In this document: positions 25,138 to 32,651 of the stretch, piece by piece
Numbering within the stretch: the stretch's first letter is position 1
Layout of the letters: every line of letters begins with the position of its first letter
Origin: Streptomyces abikoensis
GTDB taxonomy: Bacteria > Actinomycetota > Actinomycetes > Streptomycetales > Streptomycetaceae
Direction of reading: 5' to 3'
Assembly: GCF_014648775.1 (NCBI RefSeq)
Contig: NZ_BMRT01000005.1
Span: 248,001-312,000, forward strand
DNA length: 64,000 bases
Program-made: the position numbers and the translations under genes
Notes under the pieces: generated by a model
The model's input: only the letters and a program-made list of their open reading frames with translations
Told to the model about the DNA's origin: nothing
The model's database searches: none

Positions 25138-25341
25138 TCAGGCGGTCACCTTGACCATGTCCGCCTGCGGCCCCTTCTGGCCCTGCGAGATTTCGAACTC
25201 GACCCGCTGCCCCTCCTCGAGGGTGCGGTAGCCGTCCATCTGGATCGCGCTGTAGTGGACGAAAACATCCGCACCACCGTCGACCGCGATGAAGCCGTAC
25301 CCCTTCTCCGCGTTGAACCACTTGACGGTGCCCTGAGCCAT
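25138..25341 (-). CDS. Cold-shock protein (CspA family)
   Basis: A 67-residue single-domain cold-shock protein, an RNA chaperone. It begins MAQGTVKWFNAEKGYGFI and carries DVFVHYSAI, the second RNA-binding motif. The standard length and the absence of extensions contrast with the longer cold-shock-domain protein at 2235. Start ATG 25341 is preceded by GGGGAG seven bases upstream; the frame upstream to 25371 is leader. A leader of roughly 110 bases is predicted from the promoter-like pair at 25454-25481, which fits the leader-controlled expression known for csp genes. Confidence 0.96.
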   Translation of the reverse strand: MAQGTVKWFNAEKGYGFIAVDGGADVFVHYSAIQMDGYRTLEEGQRVEFEISQGQKGPQADMVKVTA

Positions 25342-25453
25342 GCCTAACTCCCCTATTACTGGCCCTTGCACAGGACCGCACCTCGCGGACCCGGGTCAGA
25401 CCTCACCCCCAGACAGGTTGGGGGTGTGCGCCGGAACGCGTCGACCGCCGCTG

Positions 25454-25481
25454 AATGTATCTGCACGGATGCCGTCTGCAA
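25454..25481 (-). promoter_or_regulatory. Candidate csp promoter
   Basis: Minus-strand TTGCAG (25481-25476), a 16-base spacer and TACATT (25459-25454), about 120 bases before the csp start codon. Visual match. Confidence 0.5.
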
Positions 25482-25686
25482 CAGGTCAGTCGGACGAGAA
25501 TTCCGGGCGCGGCCGATCGGTTATTACCACCTATTTCGCCAGCTTCTCGGGCAAGTCGGACCGGGCATAACGCAACCAACCCGGCAATTCGTGCACACGT
25601 TGTGGGCACAACTTGACGGGTTCTCATATGCGTTCGGCAGTGACACCGGAGGGGGAACGCCCCAACTGTATCGCGGTTCAACAGAC

Positions 25687-25723
25687 GGAATCACCCCGTC
25701 CGTTTTACGGGCGGGGTGATTCC
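25687..25723 (-). terminator. Hairpin downstream of cysO
   Basis: 17-base arms beginning GGAATCACCCCG pair fully, with one G-T pair, around a TTT loop. It lies about 105 bases after the cysO stop and probably ends the thrC-cysO transcription unit. Confidence 0.75.
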
Positions 25724-25827
25724 GGTGAATTCCACAGGAACGCTTCGGAAGGGTCGGGCCAAGGGTCCGGGGGGCCGGAGACCTTGGGGGGACGGCCCGG
25801 CCGGGCCGTCCCGGTCAGCCGTCCCGG

Positions 25828-26103
25828 TCAGCCGCCGGCGACCGCCGGAATGATCGACACCCCGGCGCCATCCGGAGTGGCCGCTTCCAGTCCGCCCTCG
25901 AACCGTACGTCGTCGTCATTGACGTACACATTCACGAAACGGCGCAGCTTTCCGCTCTCGTCGAGAACGCGGGCGGCGATTCCGGGGTGGTTCTTCTCCA
26001 GGGAGGCGATCACTTCACCGAGAGTGGCCCCTTCGGCGGAGACTTCCGACTTACCGGAGGTGTAGGTGCGAAGGATGGTGGGAATGCGGACGTTGACGCT
26101 CAT
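25828..26103 (-). CDS. cysO: CysO-type sulfur-carrier protein
   Basis: A 91-residue ubiquitin-fold protein ending in the Gly-Gly tail (AVAGG) used to carry thiocarboxylate sulfur. It aligns well by eye with mycobacterial CysO: VRIPTILRTYTSGK, LGEVIASLEKNHPGI, RFVNVYVNDDDVRF and GVSIIPAVAGG. In mycobacteria CysO feeds cysteine synthesis through CysM, with Mec as the releasing protease. Neither gene is next to it here; the neighbour is thrC, 63 bases upstream on the same strand. Both probably share the riboswitch-controlled transcript. ATG at 26103. Confidence 0.92.
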   Translation of the reverse strand: MSVNVRIPTILRTYTSGKSEVSAEGATLGEVIASLEKNHPGIAARVLDESGKLRRFVNVYVNDDDVRFEGGLEAATPDGAGVSIIPAVAGG

Positions 26104-26166
26104 GGGATCACCTTTGGTTTGAGGAAGGAAACGGCCGGGCAATGGCACCGCTCGGCAATGGCCCGA

Positions 26167-27462
26167 TCAAAGGCCCGCGAGCCCCGCCGCCCGGAACGCG
26201 CTCAGCGAAGGCGGAATCGTCGCGGTCGGCCCCGCGGCCACCGCGTCCAGCGTCTTGAGCCCGTCGCCCGTGTTGAGCACGACGGTGGTCAGGGACGGGT
26301 CCAGCCGCCCGTCCTCCAGCAGCTTCCGGGTGACCCCGACCGTCACCCCGCCCGCCGTCTCCGCGAAGATCCCCTCCGTCCGGGCCAGCAGCCGGATGGC
26401 CTCGACGATCCGCTCGTCGTCCACGTCCTCCACGGCCCCGCCCGTGCGCCGGGCGATGTCGAGCACGTACGGCCCGTCGGCGGGGTTGCCGATGGCCAGG
26501 GACTTCGCGATGGTGTCCGGCTTCACCGGCCGCACCACCTCGTGTCCGTCCTTGAAGGCGCGCGAGACCGGCGCGCACCCCTCGGCCTGCGCGCCGAAGA
26601 TCCGGTACGGCCGGTCCTCGACCAGCCCGAGCGCGACGAGCTCCTTCAGCCCCTTGTCGATCTTCGTCAGCTGCGACCCCGAGGCGACCGGCACCACGAT
26701 CTGGTCCGGCAGCCGCCAGCCCAGCTGCTCGCAGATCTCGTACGCCAGCGTCTTGGAGCCCTCCCCGTAGTAGGGCCGCAGATTGACGTTGACGAAGCCC
26801 CAGCCCTCGCCCAGAGGGTCGCCGATGAGCTCGCTGCAGAAGCGGTTGACGTCGTCGTACGTGCCCTCGATGCCCACCAGCTCGCCGCCGTAGACAGCGG
26901 CCATCACGACCTTGCCGGCCTCCAGGTCGTGCGGGATGAAGACACAGGAGCGCAGGCCCGCGCGCGCCGCCGCGGCGCCCACCGCTCCGGCCAGGTTCCC
27001 CGTCGAGGAGCACGAGAGGGTGGTGAAGCCGAAGGCGCGCGCCGCCTCGACGGCGATGGCGACGACGCGGTCCTTGAAGGAGTGGGTGGGGTTGCCGGAG
27101 TCGTCCTTGACGTACAGCCCGCCGGTGACGCCCAGCTCGCGGGCGAGGTTGTCGGCCTTGACGAGCTTGGTGAACCCCGGGTTGAGGTTCGGCCGGTCCG
27201 CGACGTCGGCGGGGACGGGCAGCAGGGGGGCGTAGCGCCAGATGTTCGCGGGTCCGGCCTCGATGCGGCGGCGCAGCGCCTCGGAGTCGCCGGCCGGGAG
27301 CTCGTAGGCCACCTCAAGAGGGCCGAAGCAGCTCACGCAGGCGAAGGAGGGACCGAGCGGGAAGCGCTCACCGCACTCGCGGCAGGAGAGCGCGACGGCG
27401 GGCCCGAAGGAAGGGGTGGTGTGAGGTACGGAGGTACGACTTTCAACGGCTTCGACAGCCAT
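26167..27462 (-). CDS. thrC: Threonine synthase
   Basis: PLP enzyme of 431 residues converting O-phosphohomoserine to threonine. An N-terminal zinc-ribbon-like part (LSCRECGERFPL, FACVSCFGPLEV) precedes the fold-type II core. The PLP lysine is in NPTHSFKDRV, and phosphate binding is by SCSSTGNLAGAVGAAA. LNTGDGLKT near the C-terminus also fits. I chose ATG 27462 (MAVEAVESRT). In-frame ATGs at 27486 and 27510 lie inside or beside the riboswitch; the one at 27486 has GAGGA close by and remains possible. An S-box riboswitch occupies the leader. Confidence 0.96.
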   Translation of the reverse strand: MAVEAVESRTSVPHTTPSFGPAVALSCRECGERFPLGPSFACVSCFGPLEVAYELPAGDSEALRRRIEAGPANIWRYAPLLPVPADVADRPNLNPGFTKLVKADNLARELGVTGGLYVKDDSGNPTHSFKDRVVAIAVEAARAFGFTTLSCSSTGNLAGAVGAAAARAGLRSCVFIPHDLEAGKVVMAAVYGGELVGIEGTYDDVNRFCSELIGDPLGEGWGFVNVNLRPYYGEGSKTLAYEICEQLGWRLPDQIVVPVASGSQLTKIDKGLKELVALGLVEDRPYRIFGAQAEGCAPVSRAFKDGHEVVRPVKPDTIAKSLAIGNPADGPYVLDIARRTGGAVEDVDDERIVEAIRLLARTEGIFAETAGGVTVGVTRKLLEDGRLDPSLTTVVLNTGDGLKTLDAVAAGPTATIPPSLSAFRAAGLAGL

Positions 27463-27480
27463 GGAGGCGAGGCCCTTTCT

Positions 27481-27621
27481 CCTCATCTTCCTCGCGGCGA
27501 ACGTCACCACGAGACGGATTTGGCACCTTCCCCGCCGGGAGCCTCGCGTCGTATGACCGAGACCGGCTGGAGGGTTGCCGGGGCTTCAACGGGCCGTGTC
27601 CCTCTGCCCCTCTGGATGAGC
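27481..27621 (-). promoter_or_regulatory. SAM-I (S-box) riboswitch upstream of thrC
   Basis: The minus-strand leader carries the S-box core in order: P1 strand CTCATCC, AGAGGGGCAGAGGGA, CGGCCC, TGAAGCCCCGGCAACC, the GGTGCCAAATCC segment, and the closing GGAAGATGAG. The terminal CTCATC and GATGAG pair as P1. This is S-adenosylmethionine-binding aptamer architecture. The 3' P1 strand is only 19 bases before the thrC ATG, and no intrinsic terminator is evident, suggesting control of translation initiation. Confidence 0.93.
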
Positions 27622-27667
27622 GGTATGGCCCGGGCGCACCCGGGCGTTTGTGCGCGCGACGACCCCC

Positions 27668-27696
27668 GACATAGGACGGCCGTCCGCGTTGTTCAA
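27668..27696 (-). promoter_or_regulatory. thrC promoter
   Basis: Minus-strand TTGAAC (27696-27691), a 17-base spacer and TATGTC (27673-27668), ending about 45 bases before the riboswitch aptamer. Confidence 0.6.
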
Positions 27697-27799
27697 GACT
27701 GTAACGGAAGGGGTGGCCGCTTGAGAGGGCCGTCCGAACCGCGAGATGCGTCACAACACGCGACAACACAAGCCGCGACACACGCCACAACGAGGAGTC

Positions 27800-28765
27800 A
27801 TGCACGTGCTGGAAGAGGTGGAGCGCTGGCTCGCCCAGCGGTCCTGGTCCGCCGCCGACCGTCCGCTCGACCAGCTGCTGGCCGCCAAGGGCGAGGCGGG
27901 CACCACGGTCAGCGTGGTGCTGCCGGCGCTGAACGAGGAGGCGACGGTCGGCGAGATCGTGGCGACGATCCGCCGCGAGCTGATGGCGGACGGCGGCCCG
28001 GGGGCCGTGCCGCTGGTGGACGAGCTGGTGGTGCTGGACTCCGGTTCCACGGACCGCACGGCCGAGGTCGCGGCGGCGGCCGGCGCGCGCGTCGTGCACC
28101 GCGACGAGATCCTGCCGCGGCTGCCCGCGCTGCCGGGCAAGGGCGAGGTGCTGTGGCGGTCCCTGCTGGCGACGACGGGCGACGTCGTCTGCTTCGTCGA
28201 CGCGGACCTGAAGGACTTCTCCAGCGACTTCGTCTCGGGGATCGTCGGCCCGCTGCTGACCGATCCCGGGGTGCAGTTCGTCAAGGCGATGTACGACCGT
28301 CCGCTGGGCGAGGTCGCGGGGCAGGGCGGCCGGGTCACCGAGCTGGTGGCGCGCCCGCTGCTGAACCTCCACTGGCCGCAGCTCGCGGGCTTCGTCCAGC
28401 CGCTGGGCGGCGAGTACGCGGCCCGCCGCTCGCTGCTGGAACGGCTGCCGTTCCCGGTGGGCTACGGCGTGGAGCTGGGCCTGCTCGTGGACGCGCTGCA
28501 CACGGTGGGGCTGGACGCGCTGGCGCAGGTCGACGTGGGCGTGCGCAAGCACCGCCACCAGGACGGCCGGGCGCTGGGCCGGATGGCCGCGACGATCTAC
28601 CGCACGGCGCAGTTGCGGCTGGCCCGGGGCCATCTGGTGCGTCCGGCGCTCACCCAGTTCGAGCGCACGGCGGAGGGGTTCGTGCCGCGGACGTACGCCG
28701 TGGACACGGAGGAGCGGCCGCCGATGGCGGAGATACCGGAGTACGCCCGGCGGCGCGCGGCGTAG
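27800..28765 (+). CDS. gpgS: Glucosyl-3-phosphoglycerate synthase
   Basis: A 321-residue GT2/GT81-type glycosyltransferase likely joining glucose from a nucleotide sugar to 3-phosphoglycerate, the first step to glucosylglycerate and related compounds. Visible are VSVVLPALNEEATVGEIV, LDSGSTDRTAEVAAAAGARVV, PGKGEVLWRSL and CFVDADLKDF, the acidic metal site. The late QPLGGEYAARRSLLERLPFPVGYGVE segment is typical. ATG 27800 lies close behind GAGGAG; a GTG two codons later has better spacing. It is upstream of otsA, so the region groups compatible-solute genes. Confidence 0.9.
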   Translation: MHVLEEVERWLAQRSWSAADRPLDQLLAAKGEAGTTVSVVLPALNEEATVGEIVATIRRELMADGGPGAVPLVDELVVLDSGSTDRTAEVAAAAGARVVHRDEILPRLPALPGKGEVLWRSLLATTGDVVCFVDADLKDFSSDFVSGIVGPLLTDPGVQFVKAMYDRPLGEVAGQGGRVTELVARPLLNLHWPQLAGFVQPLGGEYAARRSLLERLPFPVGYGVELGLLVDALHTVGLDALAQVDVGVRKHRHQDGRALGRMAATIYRTAQLRLARGHLVRPALTQFERTAEGFVPRTYAVDTEERPPMAEIPEYARRRAA

Positions 28766-28874
28766 CCGCCCGGATGGGGAACGGAGCCCGGATGGGGAAC
28801 GGAGTGTTCCCCCTGTGGCACCCGACGAGCCGTGCGTACGTTTGAGCGGTTCGCCGGTGGGCAAGGCTGGCGTC

Positions 28875-30386
28875 ATGGTCGCTGAGCATCCCCTGCCCAC
28901 CCCCGTAGCCGCCGACCCGGTAGCCGCCGCGCCCATCGTCGTGGCGTCCAACCGGGGTCCGGTCTCGTACGCGCTGCGCGAGGACGGCTCGCTGGTGGCC
29001 GGGCGGGGCGGCGGCGGGCTGGTGTCCGGGCTGAGCGAGATCGGGCGCGATCCGCGGGGCGCGGCGGCGGTGTGGGTGTGCGCCGCGCTGGGCGAGGGCG
29101 ACCGGCTGGCGGCGTCCCGCGCGGGCCGAAGACTCGACCCGGCCGACACGGGCGGGCTCCGGGTGCGGATGCTGGACATCCCGGCCGGTACGTTCTCCGC
29201 CGCGTACAACGGCGTGGCCAACTCCGTGCTGTGGTTCGCCCACCACATGCTCTGGCAGACCCCGCTCGAACCGGTATTCGACAAGGAGTTCCGGTCGCAG
29301 TGGGCGGACTACGAGACGTACAACACCGCCTTCGCGGACGCGATCGCCGAGGAGGCGGCGGAGGGCGCCGTCGTCCTCGTCCAGGACTACCACCTCACCC
29401 TCGTCCCCGCGCTGCTCCGCGCCCGCCGCCCCGACCTGCGCGTCGGCCACTTCTCCCACACCCCGTGGGCCCCGCCGGACTACTACCGGCTGCTGCCGGA
29501 CGACATCGCCGAGCAGGTACTGCGCGGCGTCCTCGGCGGCGACCGGGCCGCCTTCCTGACCCGGCGCTGGGCGGAGGCGTTCGCCGCGTGCTGCGCGGAC
29601 GTGCTGGGTGCCGAGGTGGTGCGCGAGGAGCACGGGGGCGCGGCGGCGGTGCGCTTCGCGGGCCGTACGACCCTGCTCGGCGTCCACGCGCTCGGCGCGG
29701 ACGCCGACTTCCTGCGCGAGCGCGCGCACCGGCCGGACGTGGAGGAGCGGCTGACGGCCCTGCGGGAGCAGATCGGGCCCGGCCGCCGGACGATCCTGCG
29801 GGTCGACCGCACGGAGCTGTCCAAGAACATCGTCCGCGGCCTCCACGCCTACCGCCGGCTGCTGGAGGACCACCCCCACTGGCGGGGCCGGGTGACCCAC
29901 CTCGCCTTCGCCTACCCCTCCCGGCAGGATCTGGCGGTCTACCGCGACTACACCGCCGAGGTGAAGCGCGTCGCCGACGCGGTCAACGCGGAGTTCGGCA
30001 CGGCGGACTGGCAGCCGGTGATCCTGCACGTGAAGGACGACTTCGCCCGTTCCCTGGCCGCCTACCGGATGGCGGACGTCGCGCTGGTCAACCCCATTCG
30101 CGACGGCATGAACCTGGTGGCCAAGGAGGTCCCGGCCGTCTCCGACCACGGCTGCGTCCTCGTGCTGTCCCGCGAGGCCGGGGCGGCGGCGGAGCTCGCC
30201 GGGGAGGCGATCGTCGTCAACCCGTACGACGTCGAGGCGACGGCGCGCGCCCTGCACGTGGCCCTGCTGATGGACCCGGCGGAACGCGCGGAACGGGCCG
30301 AACGACTGGCCACGGCCGCGACCCGGCTGCCGCCGGCCCGCTGGTTCACGGAGCAGCTGCACGCGCTGGAGGGGGACGCCACGTAG
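28875..30386 (+). CDS. otsA: Trehalose-6-phosphate synthase (GT20 family)
   Basis: A 503-residue glycosyltransferase of family GT20, expected to make trehalose-6-phosphate from a nucleotide glucose and glucose-6-phosphate. N-terminal VVASNRGPVSYAL and GRGGGGLVSGL bind the donor. VQDYHLTLVPALL, HTPWAPPDYY and NPIRDGMNLVAKE are family motifs. The donor-phosphate loop reads RVDRTELSKNI instead of the usual RLDYTKG, though Arg and Lys keep their five-residue spacing. ATG 28875; the ORF starts earlier at 28815 without support. otsB lies 1 kb downstream in convergent orientation. Confidence 0.9.
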   Translation: MVAEHPLPTPVAADPVAAAPIVVASNRGPVSYALREDGSLVAGRGGGGLVSGLSEIGRDPRGAAAVWVCAALGEGDRLAASRAGRRLDPADTGGLRVRMLDIPAGTFSAAYNGVANSVLWFAHHMLWQTPLEPVFDKEFRSQWADYETYNTAFADAIAEEAAEGAVVLVQDYHLTLVPALLRARRPDLRVGHFSHTPWAPPDYYRLLPDDIAEQVLRGVLGGDRAAFLTRRWAEAFAACCADVLGAEVVREEHGGAAAVRFAGRTTLLGVHALGADADFLRERAHRPDVEERLTALREQIGPGRRTILRVDRTELSKNIVRGLHAYRRLLEDHPHWRGRVTHLAFAYPSRQDLAVYRDYTAEVKRVADAVNAEFGTADWQPVILHVKDDFARSLAAYRMADVALVNPIRDGMNLVAKEVPAVSDHGCVLVLSREAGAAAELAGEAIVVNPYDVEATARALHVALLMDPAERAERAERLATAATRLPPARWFTEQLHALEGDAT

Positions 30387-30410
30387 GGGGCGCGCGCCGT
30401 TGCGGGTACG

Positions 30411-30580
30411 CCCCGTAAGGGGCGCGGGGAACTGCGCGAACGGCCACGGACGGCCCGCAGCCGCCCACCCCGCCGGAGCGCACGGCGCTTTTGGCAGACC
30501 ACCCGTGCGGGCCGTCCGTGGCCGTTCGCGCCCGCGCGGCGGCAGCCGCATATCGACCCTGCCCCGCGCCCCTTACGGGG
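30411..30580. repeat. Nested long inverted repeat
   Basis: Two perfect nested pairs: outer arms of 19 bases (30411-30429 and 30562-30580, CCCCGTAAGGGG-type ends) and inner arms of 26 bases (30434-30459 and 30506-30531, containing CGGCCACGGACGG). The central 46 bases are unpaired. It fills most of the 285-base gap between otsA and the lipoprotein gene. It resembles GC-rich intergenic repeats common in Streptomyces and could be a terminator or a small non-coding mobile repeat. Confidence 0.8.
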
Positions 30581-30671
30581 CTCGCACGGCGCGTTCGCGC
30601 ACCGTGCCCGTGCGGGCCGACGCCTCCACCGCGCGGCACCCCCCGCGAAGCGGACGGGTAGCCATGCACCC

Positions 30672-31433
30672 ATGCCGAACGCTCCGCGCTGGGCCGCCGC
30701 CGCGGCCGCCACCACGCTCATAGCCGTCACCGCCACCGGCTGTTCCTCCGACTCCGACAGCGGCAAGGACGCCGGCTCCAAGGCGGCGAAGGCCGGCACC
30801 TCGGCCTCCTCGTCCTCGCCCGCGCCCTCCTCTCCCTCGGCGGGAGGCGCCACTCCCTCGGCGGGAGGCGCCGCCGTCCCGGTCGGCCCGGGCCCCCAGG
30901 GCTCGTACACCGTCCAGAAACAGCCCGAACCGGGCACCTGCGCCTACCGGTACACCGCCGCCAAGGAACCCCTCCCGGACCCCAAGTGCACCCCGGGCGC
31001 GACCAACCCCAAGGTCACCCAGGCGACCCTCAAGACCACCATCTGCCGCAGCGGTTACACCGCCGACATCCGCCCCGGCACCAACATCACCAGCCGGGAG
31101 AAGACCGCGAACGCGGCCTCCTACGGCTACAAGGGCCCGCTGAAGGACGCCGAGTACGACCACCTCATCAGCCTCCAGCTCGGCGGCGACCCCAACGATC
31201 CGCGCAACCTGTGGGTCCAGCCGCCCTCCCCCGGCCACAAGGCGGGAGCCGGGCCGAACAACCCCAAGGACGTGGTCGAGAGCAAGCTCAAGGCCGCGAT
31301 CTGCTCGGGGAAGACGGAGCTGGCGAAGGCCCAGCAGGCGATCGTCAAGGACTGGACGACCGCGCTGTCGGTGCTGGGCCTGACGAACGAGAAGCCGGCG
31401 GCGAAGGACCCGAAGGCGGAAGAGGGCGAATAG
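30672..31433 (+). CDS. Secreted lipoprotein with HNH-nuclease-like domain
   Basis: A 253-residue protein. A signal peptide ends in a lipobox (VTATGC, Cys 24), followed by a Ser/Pro-rich linker with a repeated ATPSAGGA unit. The C-terminal domain has YDHLISLQLGGDPNDPRNLWVQP, matching the His...Asn...Asn pattern of HNH-type endonucleases (DHLI-x-L-x-LGG, NDPRNLW). A conserved CRSGY and other Cys may stabilise it outside the cell. Secreted nuclease activity is inference; the domain may be catalytically altered. It lies between otsA and convergent otsB but has no evident link to trehalose. Confidence 0.78.
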   Translation: MPNAPRWAAAAAATTLIAVTATGCSSDSDSGKDAGSKAAKAGTSASSSSPAPSSPSAGGATPSAGGAAVPVGPGPQGSYTVQKQPEPGTCAYRYTAAKEPLPDPKCTPGATNPKVTQATLKTTICRSGYTADIRPGTNITSREKTANAASYGYKGPLKDAEYDHLISLQLGGDPNDPRNLWVQPPSPGHKAGAGPNNPKDVVESKLKAAICSGKTELAKAQQAIVKDWTTALSVLGLTNEKPAAKDPKAEEGE

Positions 31434-31445
31434 GGCGAACAGGGC

Positions 31446-32303
31446 TCAACCGAGCCGGTCGACCAGGGCGGCCAGGAGCTCCACCACCCCCGCCGGACCG
31501 TCCACCACGAGATCCGCCCGCTCGGCGAGCACGGCGACCTCGGCGCTGCCGCTGCACACCAGGGTGCCCGGCACCCCCTCGGTGCGCAGCTTCTCGACCG
31601 CCGCGAAGGCGGCGAGATCGCCGAGGTCGTCACCGGCGTAGAGGACGGCGGAGGCGCCGGTCTCACGGACGTACTCGGCGAGGGCCACGCCCTTGTCCAT
31701 GCCCGGGGGCCGCAGCTCCAGCACCAGCCGGCCGGGTTCGACGATCAGGCCGTGGCGCTCGGCGAGGGCGGCCAGCGGCGCGCGCAGGGCGTCGTAGGCG
31801 GCCTGGGGGTCGTCGGCGCGGCGGGTGTGGACGGCGATGGCACGGCCGGCCTTGTTCTCGATGTGCACGGTCTCGATCCACGAACCACGCCAGGCGCCCG
31901 ATTCGTCCAGAACGCCGGGGAGTTCCGCCTGGACGGCCGCCACACCCGGGTGCGGGGCGGGGGCCTGGACGGTGCCGGTGACGGCGTCCCAGCGCTCGGC
32001 GCCGTAGTGGCCGAGCACCACCAGGTGCTCCAGGCCCGGGACCCCGGCGAAGCCGCCGTAGCGCACGGCCACCCCGGCCGGGCGGCCCGTCACCACGGCC
32101 ACCGACCCCAGGAGCGGGGCGAGCCGGGCGAGGGCGGGCACGGCGCCGGGATGGGCGCGGGCCTGCTCGGGGTCGGGAACGATCGGCGCGAGCGTGCCGT
32201 CGAAGTCGAGGGCGACGACCGCGCGTTCGGGCCGCGCCAGCAGCGCGGCCAGGCCGTCACGGCCGGCCTCGGTCACGGGTTCCGGGAGGAGGTGGCTGCC
32301 CAT
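31446..32303 (-). CDS. otsB: Trehalose-6-phosphate phosphatase
   Basis: A 285-residue HAD-type phosphatase removing phosphate from trehalose-6-phosphate. Motif I is VVALDFDGTLAPIV (nucleophile Asp in DFDGT), the GHYGAERW segment is typical of OtsB, and the metal motif is VLYAGDDLGDLAAF. LVLELRPPGMDKGVAL carries the conserved Lys. ATG 32303. It follows the DUF3263 gene by 61 bases on the same strand and faces the lipoprotein gene. With otsA it completes the two-step trehalose route. Confidence 0.94.
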   Translation of the reverse strand: MGSHLLPEPVTEAGRDGLAALLARPERAVVALDFDGTLAPIVPDPEQARAHPGAVPALARLAPLLGSVAVVTGRPAGVAVRYGGFAGVPGLEHLVVLGHYGAERWDAVTGTVQAPAPHPGVAAVQAELPGVLDESGAWRGSWIETVHIENKAGRAIAVHTRRADDPQAAYDALRAPLAALAERHGLIVEPGRLVLELRPPGMDKGVALAEYVRETGASAVLYAGDDLGDLAAFAAVEKLRTEGVPGTLVCSGSAEVAVLAERADLVVDGPAGVVELLAALVDRLG

Positions 32304-32364
32304 ACGGCGACCCTACCGGTGCGTCCACCACGGGGGCGGGCGCATGCCGGCCCCGGCCGCCGTC

Positions 32365-32628
32365 TCAGCGGCGTGCGCGGCGCTCGTCCCGCAGCCGTCG
32401 CAGCCGGTTGACGGTGACGGGGTCGTGGGCGAGGGCGCGCGGATCGTCCAGGAGCGCGTTGAGCAGCTGGTAGTAGCGGGTGGGCGTGATGCCGAGGCGC
32501 TCGCGCACGACCCGCTCCTTGGCGCCCGGCCCCGGCCAGGACCGCCGTTCCAGGGCGAGGACGGCGAGATCACGCTCGGACAGCCCGCTCCCGCCCTGGC
32601 CTTCCGGCTCGCCCTGGTCGTCGCTCAC
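32365..32628 (-). CDS. DUF3263 helix-turn-helix-like protein
   Basis: An 87-residue protein of the DUF3263 family, likely DNA-binding. Its core LSERDLAVLALERRSWPGPGAKERVVRERLGITPTRYYQLLNALLD looks like a winged or simple helix-turn-helix, with the ITPTRYYQLLN helix as recognition helix. I chose the GTG at 32628; the open frame continues far upstream as a shadow of the sugar-binding gene. It sits 23 bases after that gene and 61 before otsB, so it may be co-transcribed with both. Confidence 0.85.
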   Translation of the reverse strand: MSDDQGEPEGQGGSGLSERDLAVLALERRSWPGPGAKERVVRERLGITPTRYYQLLNALLDDPRALAHDPVTVNRLRRLRDERRARR

Positions 32629-32651
32629 GTCGTCCAACCTAACGGTCCGCC

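Larger units (their letters stand above)
25342..25827. other. Intergenic leader region between csp and cysO
   Basis: About 490 bases without a convincing gene. It is less GC-rich than its flanks. It holds the csp leader with a small 8-base-stem hairpin (25404-25411 with 25419-25426), a promoter-like pair, a strong hairpin at 25687-25723, and a 20-base palindrome at 25791-25810. Open frames here on both strands have poor codon bias. Confidence 0.6.

Noticed and set aside
25613..26065. A 150-codon plus-strand frame over the cysO region
   Set aside because: It is antisense to cysO, and the rest covers a terminator hairpin; codon bias is poor.
28875..30386. VldE-type pseudo-glycosyltransferase
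   Set aside because: The active-site His (HTPW) and the RDGMNLVAKE motif are retained, and otsB is nearby, so trehalose synthesis is more likely.
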